Of a stretch of DNA of 64,000 nucleotides, positions 1 to 7,553 are shown one piece after another (position 1 is the first letter of the stretch; each line of letters begins with the position of its first letter). Made by a program: the position numbers and the translations under genes. The notes under the pieces were generated by a model. It saw nothing but the letters and a program-made list of their open reading frames with translations, was not told where the DNA came from and did not search any database. Origin of the DNA: an uncultured Elusimicrobia bacterium (GTDB taxonomy: Bacteria; Elusimicrobiota; Elusimicrobia; Elusimicrobiales; Elusimicrobiaceae); the NCBI GenBank assembly GCA_945913025.1, contig CAMECJ010000001.1, positions 334,170-398,169 on the forward strand. The letters run 5' to 3'.

Positions 1-377
1 ACTATGGCATACTAGAAAAATGCCAGCAAGGTTCTCTTGATATTACAGAATGGATGGAGTGGTTTTTGCTTTGCTTAAAACGGGCATTAGAAAGCGCCTC
101 CAGCGCTACGCGTATAATTTTGCTTAAATATCAATTCGTGAACCAAGCAAATGCCGACTTAAATCCACGGCAAAAGAAGATGATTGGACTTCTTTTCGAA
201 GGATTTAATGGTAAGCTAACTTCTTCCAAGTGGGCTAAAATTAACAAAGTAACGCAAATGACGGCTAACCGGGATATTACGGATTTGTTAGGCCGCGGCT
301 TGCTTATCAAACACGGCGACGGAAGGAGCACTCACTATACCTTACCGGATAAGATTAAAACAGAAGAAGAATTATAA
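1..377 (+). CDS. Fic-family protein, C-terminal part (5' truncated)
   Basis: The gene runs in from the left edge; its first complete codon is at position 3 and the stop is at 375-377. The visible residues include a helical stretch (YGILEKCQQGSLDITEWMEW) and then a winged-helix tail (KMIGLLFEGFNGKLTSSKWA, then a recognition-helix-like MTANRDITDLL). This is the usual C-terminus of the long Fic proteins that carry a wHTH domain after the AMP-transferase core. The catalytic HPFxxGNGR part lies outside the window, so activity cannot be judged. The family call rests on these C-terminal patterns alone. A strong hairpin follows the stop. Confidence 0.7.
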   Translation, partial: YGILEKCQQGSLDITEWMEWFLLCLKRALESASSATRIILLKYQFVNQANADLNPRQKKMIGLLFEGFNGKLTSSKWAKINKVTQMTANRDITDLLGRGLLIKHGDGRSTHYTLPDKIKTEEEL

Positions 378-410
378 AACTTCTCTTCTATAGACAGATA
401 TTTCTATAAT

Positions 411-454
411 CAGCACAATCTACGCATTTTTTGCGCAGATTGTGCTGATTTATT
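411..454 (+). terminator. Rho-independent terminator of the Fic-family gene
   Basis: CAGCACAATCT at 411-421 pairs with AGATTGTGCTG at 437-447, and the stem extends through TACGCA/TGCGCA around a T-rich loop. The hairpin begins 34 bp after the stop codon. The following run is only moderately T-rich. Confidence 0.7.
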
Positions 455-499
455 ATGAAACTAAACACAAAAAAGAGATGGAAAAGACCGTTTTCAAAA

Positions 500-708
500 T
501 TCCTTGCTATCTACGGACACTTTCCTTGATATTTAATAATTTTTCCCTGCATATCCCTGCTTTTTCCCTGTTATCCGTTTTAGGGAATTTAGAGAACTCT
601 AAAAAGGCTCTTCCCGAAGAAAAACCGCTTTTATAGTATAGCTCCAAGAATTCCCAAAAGACACGAAAAATGTCAAAATTCCCTGTTCTTTCCCTGATAA
701 ACAGGGAA
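500..708. repeat. Cluster of TTCCCTG-type heptamers in a gene-free stretch
   Basis: TTCCCTG or one-mismatch forms occur at 500, 522, 543, 553, 564, 679 and 690, with inverted copies (AGGGAA, CAGGGAA) at 582 and 702. The copies at 690-696 and 702-708 form a small hairpin. The stretch 378-938 holds no convincing gene: two short open frames here lack ribosome sites. I see no function; a decayed intergenic repeat or a protein-binding cluster are both possible. Confidence 0.4.
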
Positions 709-732
709 TTTAACGTACTGGTTTTAGAGGGG

Positions 733-796
733 AGACACCATCAAACACCCCTGCACCACCATTTGAAAAGGCACTTCGTATGGGGTGTCTTTTTTA
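733..796 (+). terminator. Terminator-like hairpin
   Basis: AGACACC (733-739) pairs with GGTGTCT (784-790), with an inner CCCC/GGGG pairing, and is followed by a run of T. No plausible gene ends just upstream, so it may be left over from a lost gene. Confidence 0.4.
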
Positions 797-877
797 TTGG
801 GTTGTTTTCTCCTATCCCGTCGGTAAAATACAGCGGTTTTTATCCATGCAGGTCATAGAGTGCTTTTAAGTGCGCAC

Positions 878-904
878 AAAAAAGGCCCGAAACGGGCCTT
901 TTTC
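878..904. terminator. Bidirectional terminator
   Basis: AAAAAGGCCCG and CGGGCCTTTTT form a short GC stem with A/T runs on both sides, so it can work in both directions. It lies 34 bp past the stop of the minus-strand gene at 939-1619. Confidence 0.75.
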
Positions 905-938
905 TCTAACTGCCAAATTCGCAGGATCCACTTTTCCC

Positions 939-1619
939 CTATAACTTTGTATCGATATGATTGATATAATCTAATTCGGCATTAAAACCATACTCATAAT
1001 AATCTTCCCGGCGACCGGTGCCCAAATGGTGGCACAGGCACATTAGCCAAGGCCCGTAATCAGCATAAGCATCTTTAGTATACGTACGCCACACGCCAAA
1101 CATCAAAAGCGGGTCTTTGAGGCACGCACCATATTTACTCAAAAACACCAAAATACCATTGGGTGTTAATTTGTCCACAAATTGACGCGGTGCGCCTTCG
1201 GTAGGATTAGTTATATACTCTCCATTCTGCATTTTGCCCATACACACAATGGTACCCATCACAGCCGGCACTCCCGTACAAGTATAAGTAGCCGTTCCCC
1301 AATCTCCATTTTCTATGGCTTTCATGGTACGCTCGTAAATTTGGTTAGCCAAATCAATCGGGCTATGGTTATAACAATTCATTTTATCCCAAAACACGTC
1401 CCCTTTTTTATCACTGCTATCACGCAGGAATAACCACGCCGCCTCCCTCCTAGGCATCAGATAGCCCTTATTTAATTGGTAAGGACCGGATAACATACTA
1501 TCTAGATCCTTTTCTGACACTTTACCCGCTTCATACAGAGCATCAAAAAGCACCTCCAATTGGACATTTTCGTCTTCAAAACTGCGTTTCCATATTTCAA
1601 CCATTCCATATTGTTTCAT
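939..1619 (-). CDS. Hypothetical protein, 226 aa
   Basis: I do not recognise the family. The product is soluble-looking, rich in Trp, Tyr and Cys, with no signal peptide or membrane segment; motifs that stand out are PRREAAWLFLRDSS near residue 56 and YTCTGVPAVMGTIVCMGKMQ in the middle. The start is well fixed: AAAGGAG lies 6 bp before the ATG. Its promoter is one side of the divergent palindrome at 1654-1669 (TTGTCG-N11-TATCCT on this strand), so it belongs to the same candidate regulon as the ankyrin, ATPase, deiminase and WYL genes. Under that promoter the leader would be very short. Confidence 0.75.
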   Translation of the reverse strand: MKQYGMVEIWKRSFEDENVQLEVLFDALYEAGKVSEKDLDSMLSGPYQLNKGYLMPRREAAWLFLRDSSDKKGDVFWDKMNCYNHSPIDLANQIYERTMKAIENGDWGTATYTCTGVPAVMGTIVCMGKMQNGEYITNPTEGAPRQFVDKLTPNGILVFLSKYGACLKDPLLMFGVWRTYTKDAYADYGPWLMCLCHHLGTGRREDYYEYGFNAELDYINHIDTKL

Positions 1620-1640
1620 AACATCTCCTTTCTTACAGGA

Positions 1641-1692
1641 TATAACAGTCTCACGACAACCTGTTGTCGCGCCATTTTGCTATACTATAATT
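1641..1692. promoter_or_regulatory. Palindromic promoter element, site A (divergent)
   Basis: CGACAA-CCTG-TTGTCG occupies 1654-1669. On the plus strand TTGTCG is followed after 11 bp by TATACT (1681) and after 16 bp by TATAAT (1686-1691). On the minus strand TTGTCG-N11-TATCCT faces the gene at 939-1619. The site therefore sits between two divergent promoters and has the same geometry as the sites at 2345, 6797, 9601 and 14978. The factor that binds it is inferred, not shown. Confidence 0.75.
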
Positions 1693-1815
1693 ACCATAGA
1701 GAGTGTACGAGGGACAAGCCCGGTGACTACACAGCAACCTGCCTAGGCAAGGTGCTAATGCTTGGAAGATGGGATTACCTCCATTAGACCCATCTTTACG
1801 ATGGGTTTTCTTTTT
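1693..1815 (+). promoter_or_regulatory. SAM riboswitch (SAM-I clan) with intrinsic terminator
   Basis: The sequence has the S-box core in order: AGAG (1700-1703), a P2 stem GTGTA/TACAC, GAGGGAC-aa-GCCC with a following GGTGA, CAGCAACC, a compact P3, and AAGGTGCTAA near 1749-1758, then GGAAGATGG closing a short P1 with CCAT (1694-1697). The expression platform is complete: AGATGGG (1767-1773) can pair with CCCATCT (1789-1795) as antiterminator, or CCCATC can pair with GATGGG (1800-1805) as a terminator followed by TTTTCTTTTT. SAM binding should therefore switch the downstream gene off. The aptamer is unusually compact, with little or no P4 hairpin. The gene it controls is not a recognisable methionine gene. 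Confidence 0.85.
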
Positions 1816-1850
1816 GATACTCCTATGGAATTTATCTACAAGAGGTAATT

Positions 1851-2327
1851 ATGAAAATAATTCTTAATAGTATGTATCAAAAGCGTTTTCCTTCGGAAAT
1901 AAAAATAGATAAAGATGCCCAACTAGAAGTATTTTTATTTAAATATCTTCACTTTAACAAAAAACTAATCACGCAGGAAGATTTCAAAAAAGCCTGTGGA
2001 AACAGTTTAAGAGGAATCAAATTCCCCACAGAGTTTAACTGCAAAATAAAATGGGCTTATATTCGGTGTTTGCATAGTTTCTTAGCTGAAAAGAAAGACG
2101 TCCGTTTCCTAGACAAGTTACGCAACGACTATCCCGAATATTATAGAGCAACCGAACTTTATCTGAAGAAGTTTTATTATGGCATTATTAGACAGTTAGT
2201 AAAAGATTATCATACTAAACAAATGAGAAGAAAATATGCCGATATGATGATGTCCGGTTTAAGTCTGCTAGAAGATGCTGGGTTAAAACCGACTTTTGGC
2301 CCACAACAAACCACTAAAAATAAGTGA
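1851..2327 (+). CDS. Hypothetical protein, 158 aa, under a SAM riboswitch
   Basis: I do not recognise the family. It is a basic, helical, soluble-looking protein with no signal peptide; the C-terminal half is rich in Lys, Arg and Tyr (KKFYYGIIRQLVKDYHTKQM) and could contact nucleic acid, which is only a guess. GAGGTAATT before the ATG is an acceptable ribosome site. Transcription should start at site A and pass through the SAM riboswitch, so expression is predicted to need both promoter activity and low S-adenosylmethionine. Its base composition is more AT-rich than the ankyrin gene downstream. No similarity to methionine or SAM metabolism enzymes is visible. Confidence 0.7.
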   Translation: MKIILNSMYQKRFPSEIKIDKDAQLEVFLFKYLHFNKKLITQEDFKKACGNSLRGIKFPTEFNCKIKWAYIRCLHSFLAEKKDVRFLDKLRNDYPEYYRATELYLKKFYYGIIRQLVKDYHTKQMRRKYADMMMSGLSLLEDAGLKPTFGPQQTTKNK

Positions 2328-2344
2328 TATTGTTTCCTCTTATC

Positions 2345-2385
2345 CTGCGACAATAGATTGTCGCAGTTGTTTTATATTCTATATG
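2345..2385 (+). promoter_or_regulatory. Palindromic promoter element, site B
   Basis: This is the best copy: perfect 10-bp arms CTGCGACAAT and ATTGTCGCAG separated by 2 bp (2345-2366). TTGTCG (2358-2363) is followed after 11 bp by TATTCT (2375) and after 16 bp by TATATG (2380). It drives the ankyrin gene, whose ATG lies about 25 bp further on behind AAGGAG. Confidence 0.75.
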
Positions 2386-2409
2386 TAGAAGATATATAAG
2401 GAGTAAATT

Positions 2410-3123
2410 ATGCTTAAAATGACACTCGGCGAGGCTGTCAGCCAAAATTGTATGCGCGTGGTGCGTGAATATATTGAATCGGGCGCGGACCCAAATGCAT
2501 CTGCGGACGGACTTGTTCCGCTGCGTGAAGCGTGTTTTAGTGAAAACATTCCCATGATTAAGTATTTGCTAGAACATGGGGCAAACCCGAATGGACGCGA
2601 CCCGGACGATGATGAAACTGTGTTGGAATCGTATATCCACCACTGTTATAAGCGTGTTAATACAGCGGTATTGCGCCGGTTATTGCGTGCAGGAGCGAAC
2701 CCAAATCTACGCAAAGCCAAAGAACTACGTCCCATGTTTCATTGGGCCATTTTTAACAATATAAAACGACTGGTTTCTATCTTATTGGAATATGGTGCGG
2801 ATGTAAACCAACGTGGAAAAGTGCACGACGGAGAGACTCCGCTGATGACTGCAGCTTATTTTGCCGATATTTCTATTATGGAAATGCTCCTCAAGCACGG
2901 TGCAGATGTCAACGCACGAGATGGAAGCGGATGTAATGCCTTATTCTATGTTGTTATGGGCGATTGTCCGTGGCAAGAAATACTGCCGCGGTTTAAGTTG
3001 CTTTTCAAGTATAGCATTGATTTGCACGCACAGGAAAAACACGGCAAAAACATTTTACAGTATGGTTTTCGTTTGAATAATGCCACAAAACGTTGGCTTC
3101 GCAAGCACGGAGTTAAAGAATAA
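2410..3123 (+). CDS. Ankyrin-repeat protein, 237 aa
   Basis: About six ankyrin repeats fill the protein, with clear units such as EYIESGADPNAS, YLLEHGANPNGR, RLLRAGANPNLR, ILLEYGADVNQR and MLLKHGADVNAR. Ankyrin repeats form a protein-binding scaffold and carry no catalytic site. There is no signal peptide or membrane segment, so it should be cytoplasmic. The start is supported by AAGGAG 8 bp upstream. It is transcribed alone from site B, placing it in the regulon defined by the shared palindrome. Its partner protein is unknown. Confidence 0.9.
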   Translation: MLKMTLGEAVSQNCMRVVREYIESGADPNASADGLVPLREACFSENIPMIKYLLEHGANPNGRDPDDDETVLESYIHHCYKRVNTAVLRRLLRAGANPNLRKAKELRPMFHWAIFNNIKRLVSILLEYGADVNQRGKVHDGETPLMTAAYFADISIMEMLLKHGADVNARDGSGCNALFYVVMGDCPWQEILPRFKLLFKYSIDLHAQEKHGKNILQYGFRLNNATKRWLRKHGVKE

Positions 3124-3143
3124 ACAGAATCTGACTTTTTACG

Positions 3144-3935
3144 CTAAATAGTAAAAGGATTTATAGGCTCTATCTTCCCCGTATCACTATCGTAATCAAA
3201 ACGGCAACTTCCCGGGCTCAAAAAATGCGTGTTCCGTATGTTTAGATGTAATCCTTTGTGCGGGGAATGTAGATTAAAATCTTGACATTCTTGTAATTGG
3301 ACAAATCCTATATAAGAACTAAATTCTTCTGGCAAAATAATTCTATTACGTGCATAGATGCTATTCCAGCAAACGGGGACTCCCTTAGGTAGCTTAACGA
3401 ATAAAAACAACACCTTATTGCGTTCTTGTACTTGTGGCCATAGTACATCTGGTTCAAAATTTTGCCAATCCTCCAATGAAACCGTTTTCATACACACAGA
3501 GGTTTTATCTTCTTCCGGCACATCTTCATCCTTATGCCATGTAATCGGATAGTTGGCTATACATTCCATTGATTTTTGAAGAGCTTGGAATACTTGAGCA
3601 GATAAATAACCTGTTCTAAAATGGATACGATCTACCCCTGCCTGCAAACATAACAAATCACAAAAATCCTTATCAAACTCCTTGCCGCCTTCCAAAATAT
3701 GGACAGGATCCCCGCCTTTTGCTATTTGCCATAATAGATTTAGGCGCCACATCCACAGGGCATTATCCTCTGCCCCACCGAAAAAAGTATATCACTCTCC
3801 CGGCGCAAATTCCCCGCATATCTGCTCGAGATTTGGATAGGGTATTTTAATACTGTCTTCAAAAGTATCCTTTTTATCTTCTATTTTATTTAAAAGAGGC
3901 TTAAAGCGTTCTACCATTTCTTTCATCGTTATCAT
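3144..3935 (-). pseudogene. DnaB/RecA-fold-like paralogue with in-frame UGA at codon 48
   Basis: From the ATG at 3935 the frame reads MITMKEMVERFK up to PGE at codon 47, then a TGA (3794-3792), then YTFFGGAEDNALW and on to the stop at 3144. The total of 263 codons matches the neighbour at 3939-4727, which is clearly a paralogue (same MITMKE start, same PGE-x-Y-FFG segment, same NLLWQ and LEGGK blocks). The paralogue has Cys at codon 48. The gene is either broken by a TGC-to-TGA change or decodes UGA as selenocysteine; a 5-bp hairpin (GGGCA/TGCCC) follows the UGA by about 17 nt. Simple decay is the more likely reading. An internal start at 3752 could give a 202-residue product. It is last in the ATPase operon, 3 bp after the paralogue. 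Confidence 0.7.
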
Positions 3936-3938
3936 AAA

Positions 3939-4727
3939 CTACTCCTTTTGCTCCTTTTCTGCCGGTGTAATTTCGTATGTACCCATATTACGATCAAACA
4001 AAATATAGTCCTTATAAAAGGATTTCGCATTTTTAAGCATTAAGAATAACTGTTCCTTTTCCTTTACCCCTTTCGTGTTTTTTTCCCACATCACAATCCC
4101 TAAATACGATGACAAATACTCAGGTCGTACGATTTGGTTAGGGTGATATAAACTTTCAAACAACACGGGCACATCCTTCGGCATCTGCACGAATAGCAAC
4201 AGCGCTACATTTTGTTCACGCGCTTGACTCCACAATGCTTCAGCACTTTCCTGCCACTCCGATAATGTCATGTCCTTGACGCACACAACGGGATTCGAAT
4301 TAGCTGGCACGGAATCACCTGTTTCCCATGTTAGTGGGTAGAGGGCAAGCTCCTTAAGTGCAACTCGCAAATCATCATAATCTGCTCTATTAAGATCGCG
4401 GTGAAAGTAGAGTTGTGCTTTGTTTATCTTGCTTTGCAGACAGAGCAACTCTACTGTGTCGGCATCAAAAGACTTTCCGCCCTCTAGCACATGTACAGGC
4501 ACTCCATTTTTTATCAGTTGCCACAGTAAATTTCTGCGCCATAACCGCAAAGCTATTTCATCTTTGCTACCAAAGAAACTATAACATTCCCCTGGCATAA
4601 AACTTCCCCAGACCGATGCCAAATTATCATAGGGAATGCGCAACCCAGTAACACAAGGTTTTTCTTCGTGCTGAAGATGGTCTAAAATAGTGGCAAACCG
4701 CTTAGATTGTTCTTTCATTGTTATCAT
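3939..4727 (-). CDS. Degenerate DnaB/RecA-fold-like protein, 262 aa
   Basis: The layout resembles the C-terminal ATPase domain of replicative helicases: a lead-in strand, MPGECYSFFGSKDEIALRLW where a P-loop would sit, NLLWQLIKNGVPVHVLEGG where DnaB has its sensor strand, then LLLFVQMPKDVPVL. The GK[ST] of Walker A is absent (GSKDEIA), so it is probably not an ATPase. Family assignment is by pattern only. AGGAG before the ATG is strong. It lies 10 bp downstream of the tandem AAA ATPase and is followed after 3 bp by its own paralogue, so the three products probably work together. Confidence 0.55.
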   Translation of the reverse strand: MITMKEQSKRFATILDHLQHEEKPCVTGLRIPYDNLASVWGSFMPGECYSFFGSKDEIALRLWRRNLLWQLIKNGVPVHVLEGGKSFDADTVELLCLQSKINKAQLYFHRDLNRADYDDLRVALKELALYPLTWETGDSVPANSNPVVCVKDMTLSEWQESAEALWSQAREQNVALLLFVQMPKDVPVLFESLYHPNQIVRPEYLSSYLGIVMWEKNTKGVKEKEQLFLMLKNAKSFYKDYILFDRNMGTYEITPAEKEQKE

Positions 4728-4737
4728 ATTTTCTCCT

Positions 4738-6750
4738 CTAATTTACACGGAAACCGATACCGCTGCCGTAGACATTGTGTTTAAGCTTTTGTTCGGTTTC
4801 CAACATTTCTTTGATGGCCACAAATTGTGAAGTTTTCCCTAAGATTGCCGCTTTATTCTTAACAAGGGCAAAATCACCGGGTGTCAGCTTATCCAACCCA
4901 GCCACTTGCCGGGGCGTTATCTTTAAGCCGAAAAAGTAGGAAAACGCTTCTTTTACCTGTTCACTCGTCAAAAAGTCATATTTGACCTTAAAACTAAACC
5001 GCCGCAAACTGGCCGGGTCTAATGCGTCCATTAAGTTGGTAGTACAAATAAACGGATAAGGGTGACTTTCCAGCCACGTCAGCATTTCGTTCACCCCTGA
5101 AATTTCCCACGAGTGGGAAGCTGTGGCACGGTCGCGCAAGAAACTATCGGCTTCGTCAAAAATCAAAAGTGATTTATTCTCTTTGGCCTGCGAAAATGCC
5201 TCGGCAATGTTTTTTTCTGTTCCGCCAACCCACATAGACAACAAATCAGATGCCCTGTGTTGGATTACATCCAGCCCCAGTTCTTCGGCCAAATACCGAG
5301 CGTAGGCAGATTTACCCGTCCCACTTGCTCCATACAGACAAAGCGAGAAATTCAGCCGCCCTAACTCTTTTAATTGCGCGGTGAGCGCATTCAAGTCCAT
5401 ATCCGCATGAATAAGCGCCGGATAAAACTTTTGCCCACTTTTGGCTTCTTCCGGCTTTTTGTTGCCCCCATTGAGGGCCTGCATCATTAAAGTAAGGTGC
5501 TTTTTCACGGTGTAGATATCCCCTTTTACTAAACGCGCCGCACGGGAAGCCCCTGCAATCAGTGCGGGCGCTACCTCAAATTCTTTAGCCAATGTTTTAG
5601 TGATTTGAGGCGTGGCCGGCAATTTGTTTTTTGTTAAATAACCTTTCCACATTTTTTGACGCAAAGGCAAAGCGGGTTTTTCAAAATGAACCGCCAGGGT
5701 GAACCGCCGCACAAATGCCGGATCAATGGCACGGATACTATTGGTCGTCCAAATGACAGGGCAAGCATTATGTTCCAACAAACGGTTCATCTCTACTTTG
5801 TTGTAACGTCCTCTTTTAGCATACATAGGGGAGAAAATATCCTCTGCCTCATCAAAAAGTAAACACGCATCCGTTACCCTAGCCAGTATTTTTTGCTTGC
5901 GGTACAGACTTTTTAAACGATTACTGGCTTGCTCCTCTTCTTCGTCTTCCCGTGTTTCACACACAGTATAGAGCTTTTTCCCCGCGTGAGCGGCCAACAT
6001 AGCCGCAAAACTGGTTTTCCCGGTCCCCGGTTCACCGTATAATAGGATATTGCATCCTTTTTCCAAGCTGGCGCGCTTGAATAATTTGAGCGCCAACGGA
6101 GTTTCCTCAATAAAATCAAAATCTTTAGCTTTCCACGGGCTTTCTAAACTATCCCCCACAAAAGCGGTCCGCATATCCGTTTGATTTTCATAGGGCGTAG
6201 TTAAAAATGCCCCGATATCCTCTTGTAAGGATAAAGTTTGACGCTCAAAACGGGCTGATTCTATAAATCCCCATTGTCTTAATTTGCTATGACGACCTGT
6301 TAATTTATCTATATCACAGCGGGAACAATGCAGCAGGTGTTGCAGCATGGACAAATTCCCCGAATGATGTTCATTAAAACGGCAAGCAAACCGGCCTAAC
6401 AGTTCGGTAGTATGATATAAGGTTAAAAATTCTAAGATTAGTTTCTCTTCGGGTTTTAACTCAAAAATCTGCTCCAAAAAATCTAAATTCTGCGCCAAAT
6501 ATCCCGGTTCTTGTTTGAGGGATTGCGCTGCTAATTTATCAATTTCTTTTTTCCACCAATTCCCGGCGCGCGAAATATAGGACTTGGAATTTTCCTTTTT
6601 ATGTTGAGCAGGTTGTTTTAAACGGTAACCTTTTGTCCAAAAATACAGTCCACGTTCTAAGGCATCTTCTTCCATGGCATTACTTTCTGCCCAATCTAAG
6701 AGTTGGTTCACGTAATAAAATACGCGGTATTCTTCGTATGAATAAGTCAT
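4738..6750 (-). CDS. Tandem AAA+ ATPase, 670 aa
   Basis: Residues 1-220 form a helical, winged-helix-like N-terminal region. Two AAA+ modules follow. Module one has Walker A GEPGTGKTS near residue 238, Walker B LLFDEAED and a PAFVRRF arginine-finger/sensor region. Module two has GASGTGKSA near 473, LLIFDEADSF, the sensor-like CTTN and PASLRRF. Both look catalytically intact. Such proteins remodel other proteins or nucleic acid complexes; the target is unknown. AAGGAG lies 8 bp before the ATG. It is first gene of an operon with the two DnaB-like paralogues, and its promoter carries palindrome site C. Classical substrate domains (FtsH protease, Vps4 MIT) are absent. Confidence 0.85.
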   Translation of the reverse strand: MTYSYEEYRVFYYVNQLLDWAESNAMEEDALERGLYFWTKGYRLKQPAQHKKENSKSYISRAGNWWKKEIDKLAAQSLKQEPGYLAQNLDFLEQIFELKPEEKLILEFLTLYHTTELLGRFACRFNEHHSGNLSMLQHLLHCSRCDIDKLTGRHSKLRQWGFIESARFERQTLSLQEDIGAFLTTPYENQTDMRTAFVGDSLESPWKAKDFDFIEETPLALKLFKRASLEKGCNILLYGEPGTGKTSFAAMLAAHAGKKLYTVCETREDEEEEQASNRLKSLYRKQKILARVTDACLLFDEAEDIFSPMYAKRGRYNKVEMNRLLEHNACPVIWTTNSIRAIDPAFVRRFTLAVHFEKPALPLRQKMWKGYLTKNKLPATPQITKTLAKEFEVAPALIAGASRAARLVKGDIYTVKKHLTLMMQALNGGNKKPEEAKSGQKFYPALIHADMDLNALTAQLKELGRLNFSLCLYGASGTGKSAYARYLAEELGLDVIQHRASDLLSMWVGGTEKNIAEAFSQAKENKSLLIFDEADSFLRDRATASHSWEISGVNEMLTWLESHPYPFICTTNLMDALDPASLRRFSFKVKYDFLTSEQVKEAFSYFFGLKITPRQVAGLDKLTPGDFALVKNKAAILGKTSQFVAIKEMLETEQKLKHNVYGSGIGFRVN

Positions 6751-6770
6751 GTTGATACTCCTTTTTCAGT

Positions 6771-6818
6771 TTAGTTACTTATAGTGTAGAAAACCCGTGC
6801 GACAGCACCACGTCGCAC
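6771..6818 (-). promoter_or_regulatory. Palindromic promoter element, site C
   Basis: Arms GTGCGAC (6797-6803) and GTCGCAC (6812-6818) are separated by 8 bp, giving the same 22-bp frame as site B. On the minus strand CTGTCG is followed after 11 bp by TACACT and after 16 bp by TATAAG. It drives the ATPase operon. Confidence 0.7.
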
Positions 6819-6827
6819 CAAAGCCAC

Positions 6828-6856
6828 AAAAAAGACCTAGGCAAATGCTAGGTCTG
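6828..6856 (-). terminator. Terminator of the deiminase/HNH operon
   Basis: AGACCTAG and CTAGGTCT form an 8-bp stem around GCAAATG; on the minus strand it is followed by TTTTTT. It closes the operon that ends at 6880, just before site C of the next operon. Confidence 0.8.
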
Positions 6857-6879
6857 TTCCAATGTGCTATTTATAAATA

Positions 6880-7548
6880 TTACGATAAGAGATATTCTTT
6901 AAAGCATTGTTTTACTAACAAAAAATATTCCACATCATTTAATTTAGTACTTTGTGGATGATATACATTTAATATCAGTTGCCCAGTTGAAGGGAATCGC
7001 CCTATCATAAAAGCTCCCTTCTTGTTGCAAGAGGGAATTTCTTGCCATGCTCTTTTATACTTACGGTCAACTACTTCCCCAAACAATTCTCCTTCATCAA
7101 ACATTTCATTTACTTGATTTGCATTGATAATAATATCCGGATTAATAGCTTTTATTTGGCGCATTAGCAATTGTTTATTTTGCTTATAATAAGCAAGAAT
7201 TTCTCTGTGTTTAGATTTACTTGTTCCTCCCATTTTATTGATATTGATAACAGCTATTTGAGGAACAATTATGGGAAATTTTAGTTTTGCATCACTCATT
7301 GAATCCCAATTTTTCTCTAAAATTGCGGAAGAAATTTGTACTACCCGGCGATAGGTTTTATGAAAACCGCCCCAATTTTTCTGTTTTGCTTGATAACCCA
7401 ATGCCCAAGCCAATTCAAAATCTTGCCCATTTGTTTCTTTCAATATCCATAAAATTTTGTAAGGAGCACATTCATATTGCTTTTTGTCAATAATACCATC
7501 GGAAACACCCATTAAAGCCAGTTGGTTTAATTCTTCTAAATTCGGCAT
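6880..7548 (-). CDS. Uracil-DNA-glycosylase-superfamily-like protein, 222 aa (tentative)
   Basis: The pattern fits the UDG fold: an early strand-loop YKILWILKETNGQD in the position of motif A, a central IIINANQVN strand, and LNVYHPQSTK near the C-terminus in the position of the HPS-type motif B. The canonical GxDPG/GExPG of families 1-6 is not present, so catalysis on uracil is uncertain; a different damaged or modified base, or none, is possible. I prefer the ATG at 7548, spaced 9 bp from AAGG, over the one at 7557. It is the last gene of a four-gene operon and overlaps the HNH nuclease gene or abuts it closely, which suggests that the two act on the same DNA. Confidence 0.5.
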   Translation of the reverse strand: MPNLEELNQLALMGVSDGIIDKKQYECAPYKILWILKETNGQDFELAWALGYQAKQKNWGGFHKTYRRVVQISSAILEKNWDSMSDAKLKFPIIVPQIAVININKMGGTSKSKHREILAYYKQNKQLLMRQIKAINPDIIINANQVNEMFDEGELFGEVVDRKYKRAWQEIPSCNKKGAFMIGRFPSTGQLILNVYHPQSTKLNDVEYFLLVKQCFKEYLLS

Positions 7549-7553
7549 ACATT

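Noticed and set aside
442..858. Two short plus-strand open frames (442-636 and 670-858)
   Set aside because: The first starts inside the terminator hairpin stem; neither has a ribosome site or a plausible protein sequence.
3144..3752. Treating the 202-residue frame as a normal short gene
   Set aside because: The upstream in-frame sequence clearly continues the homology to the paralogue, so the frame is the back part of an interrupted gene.
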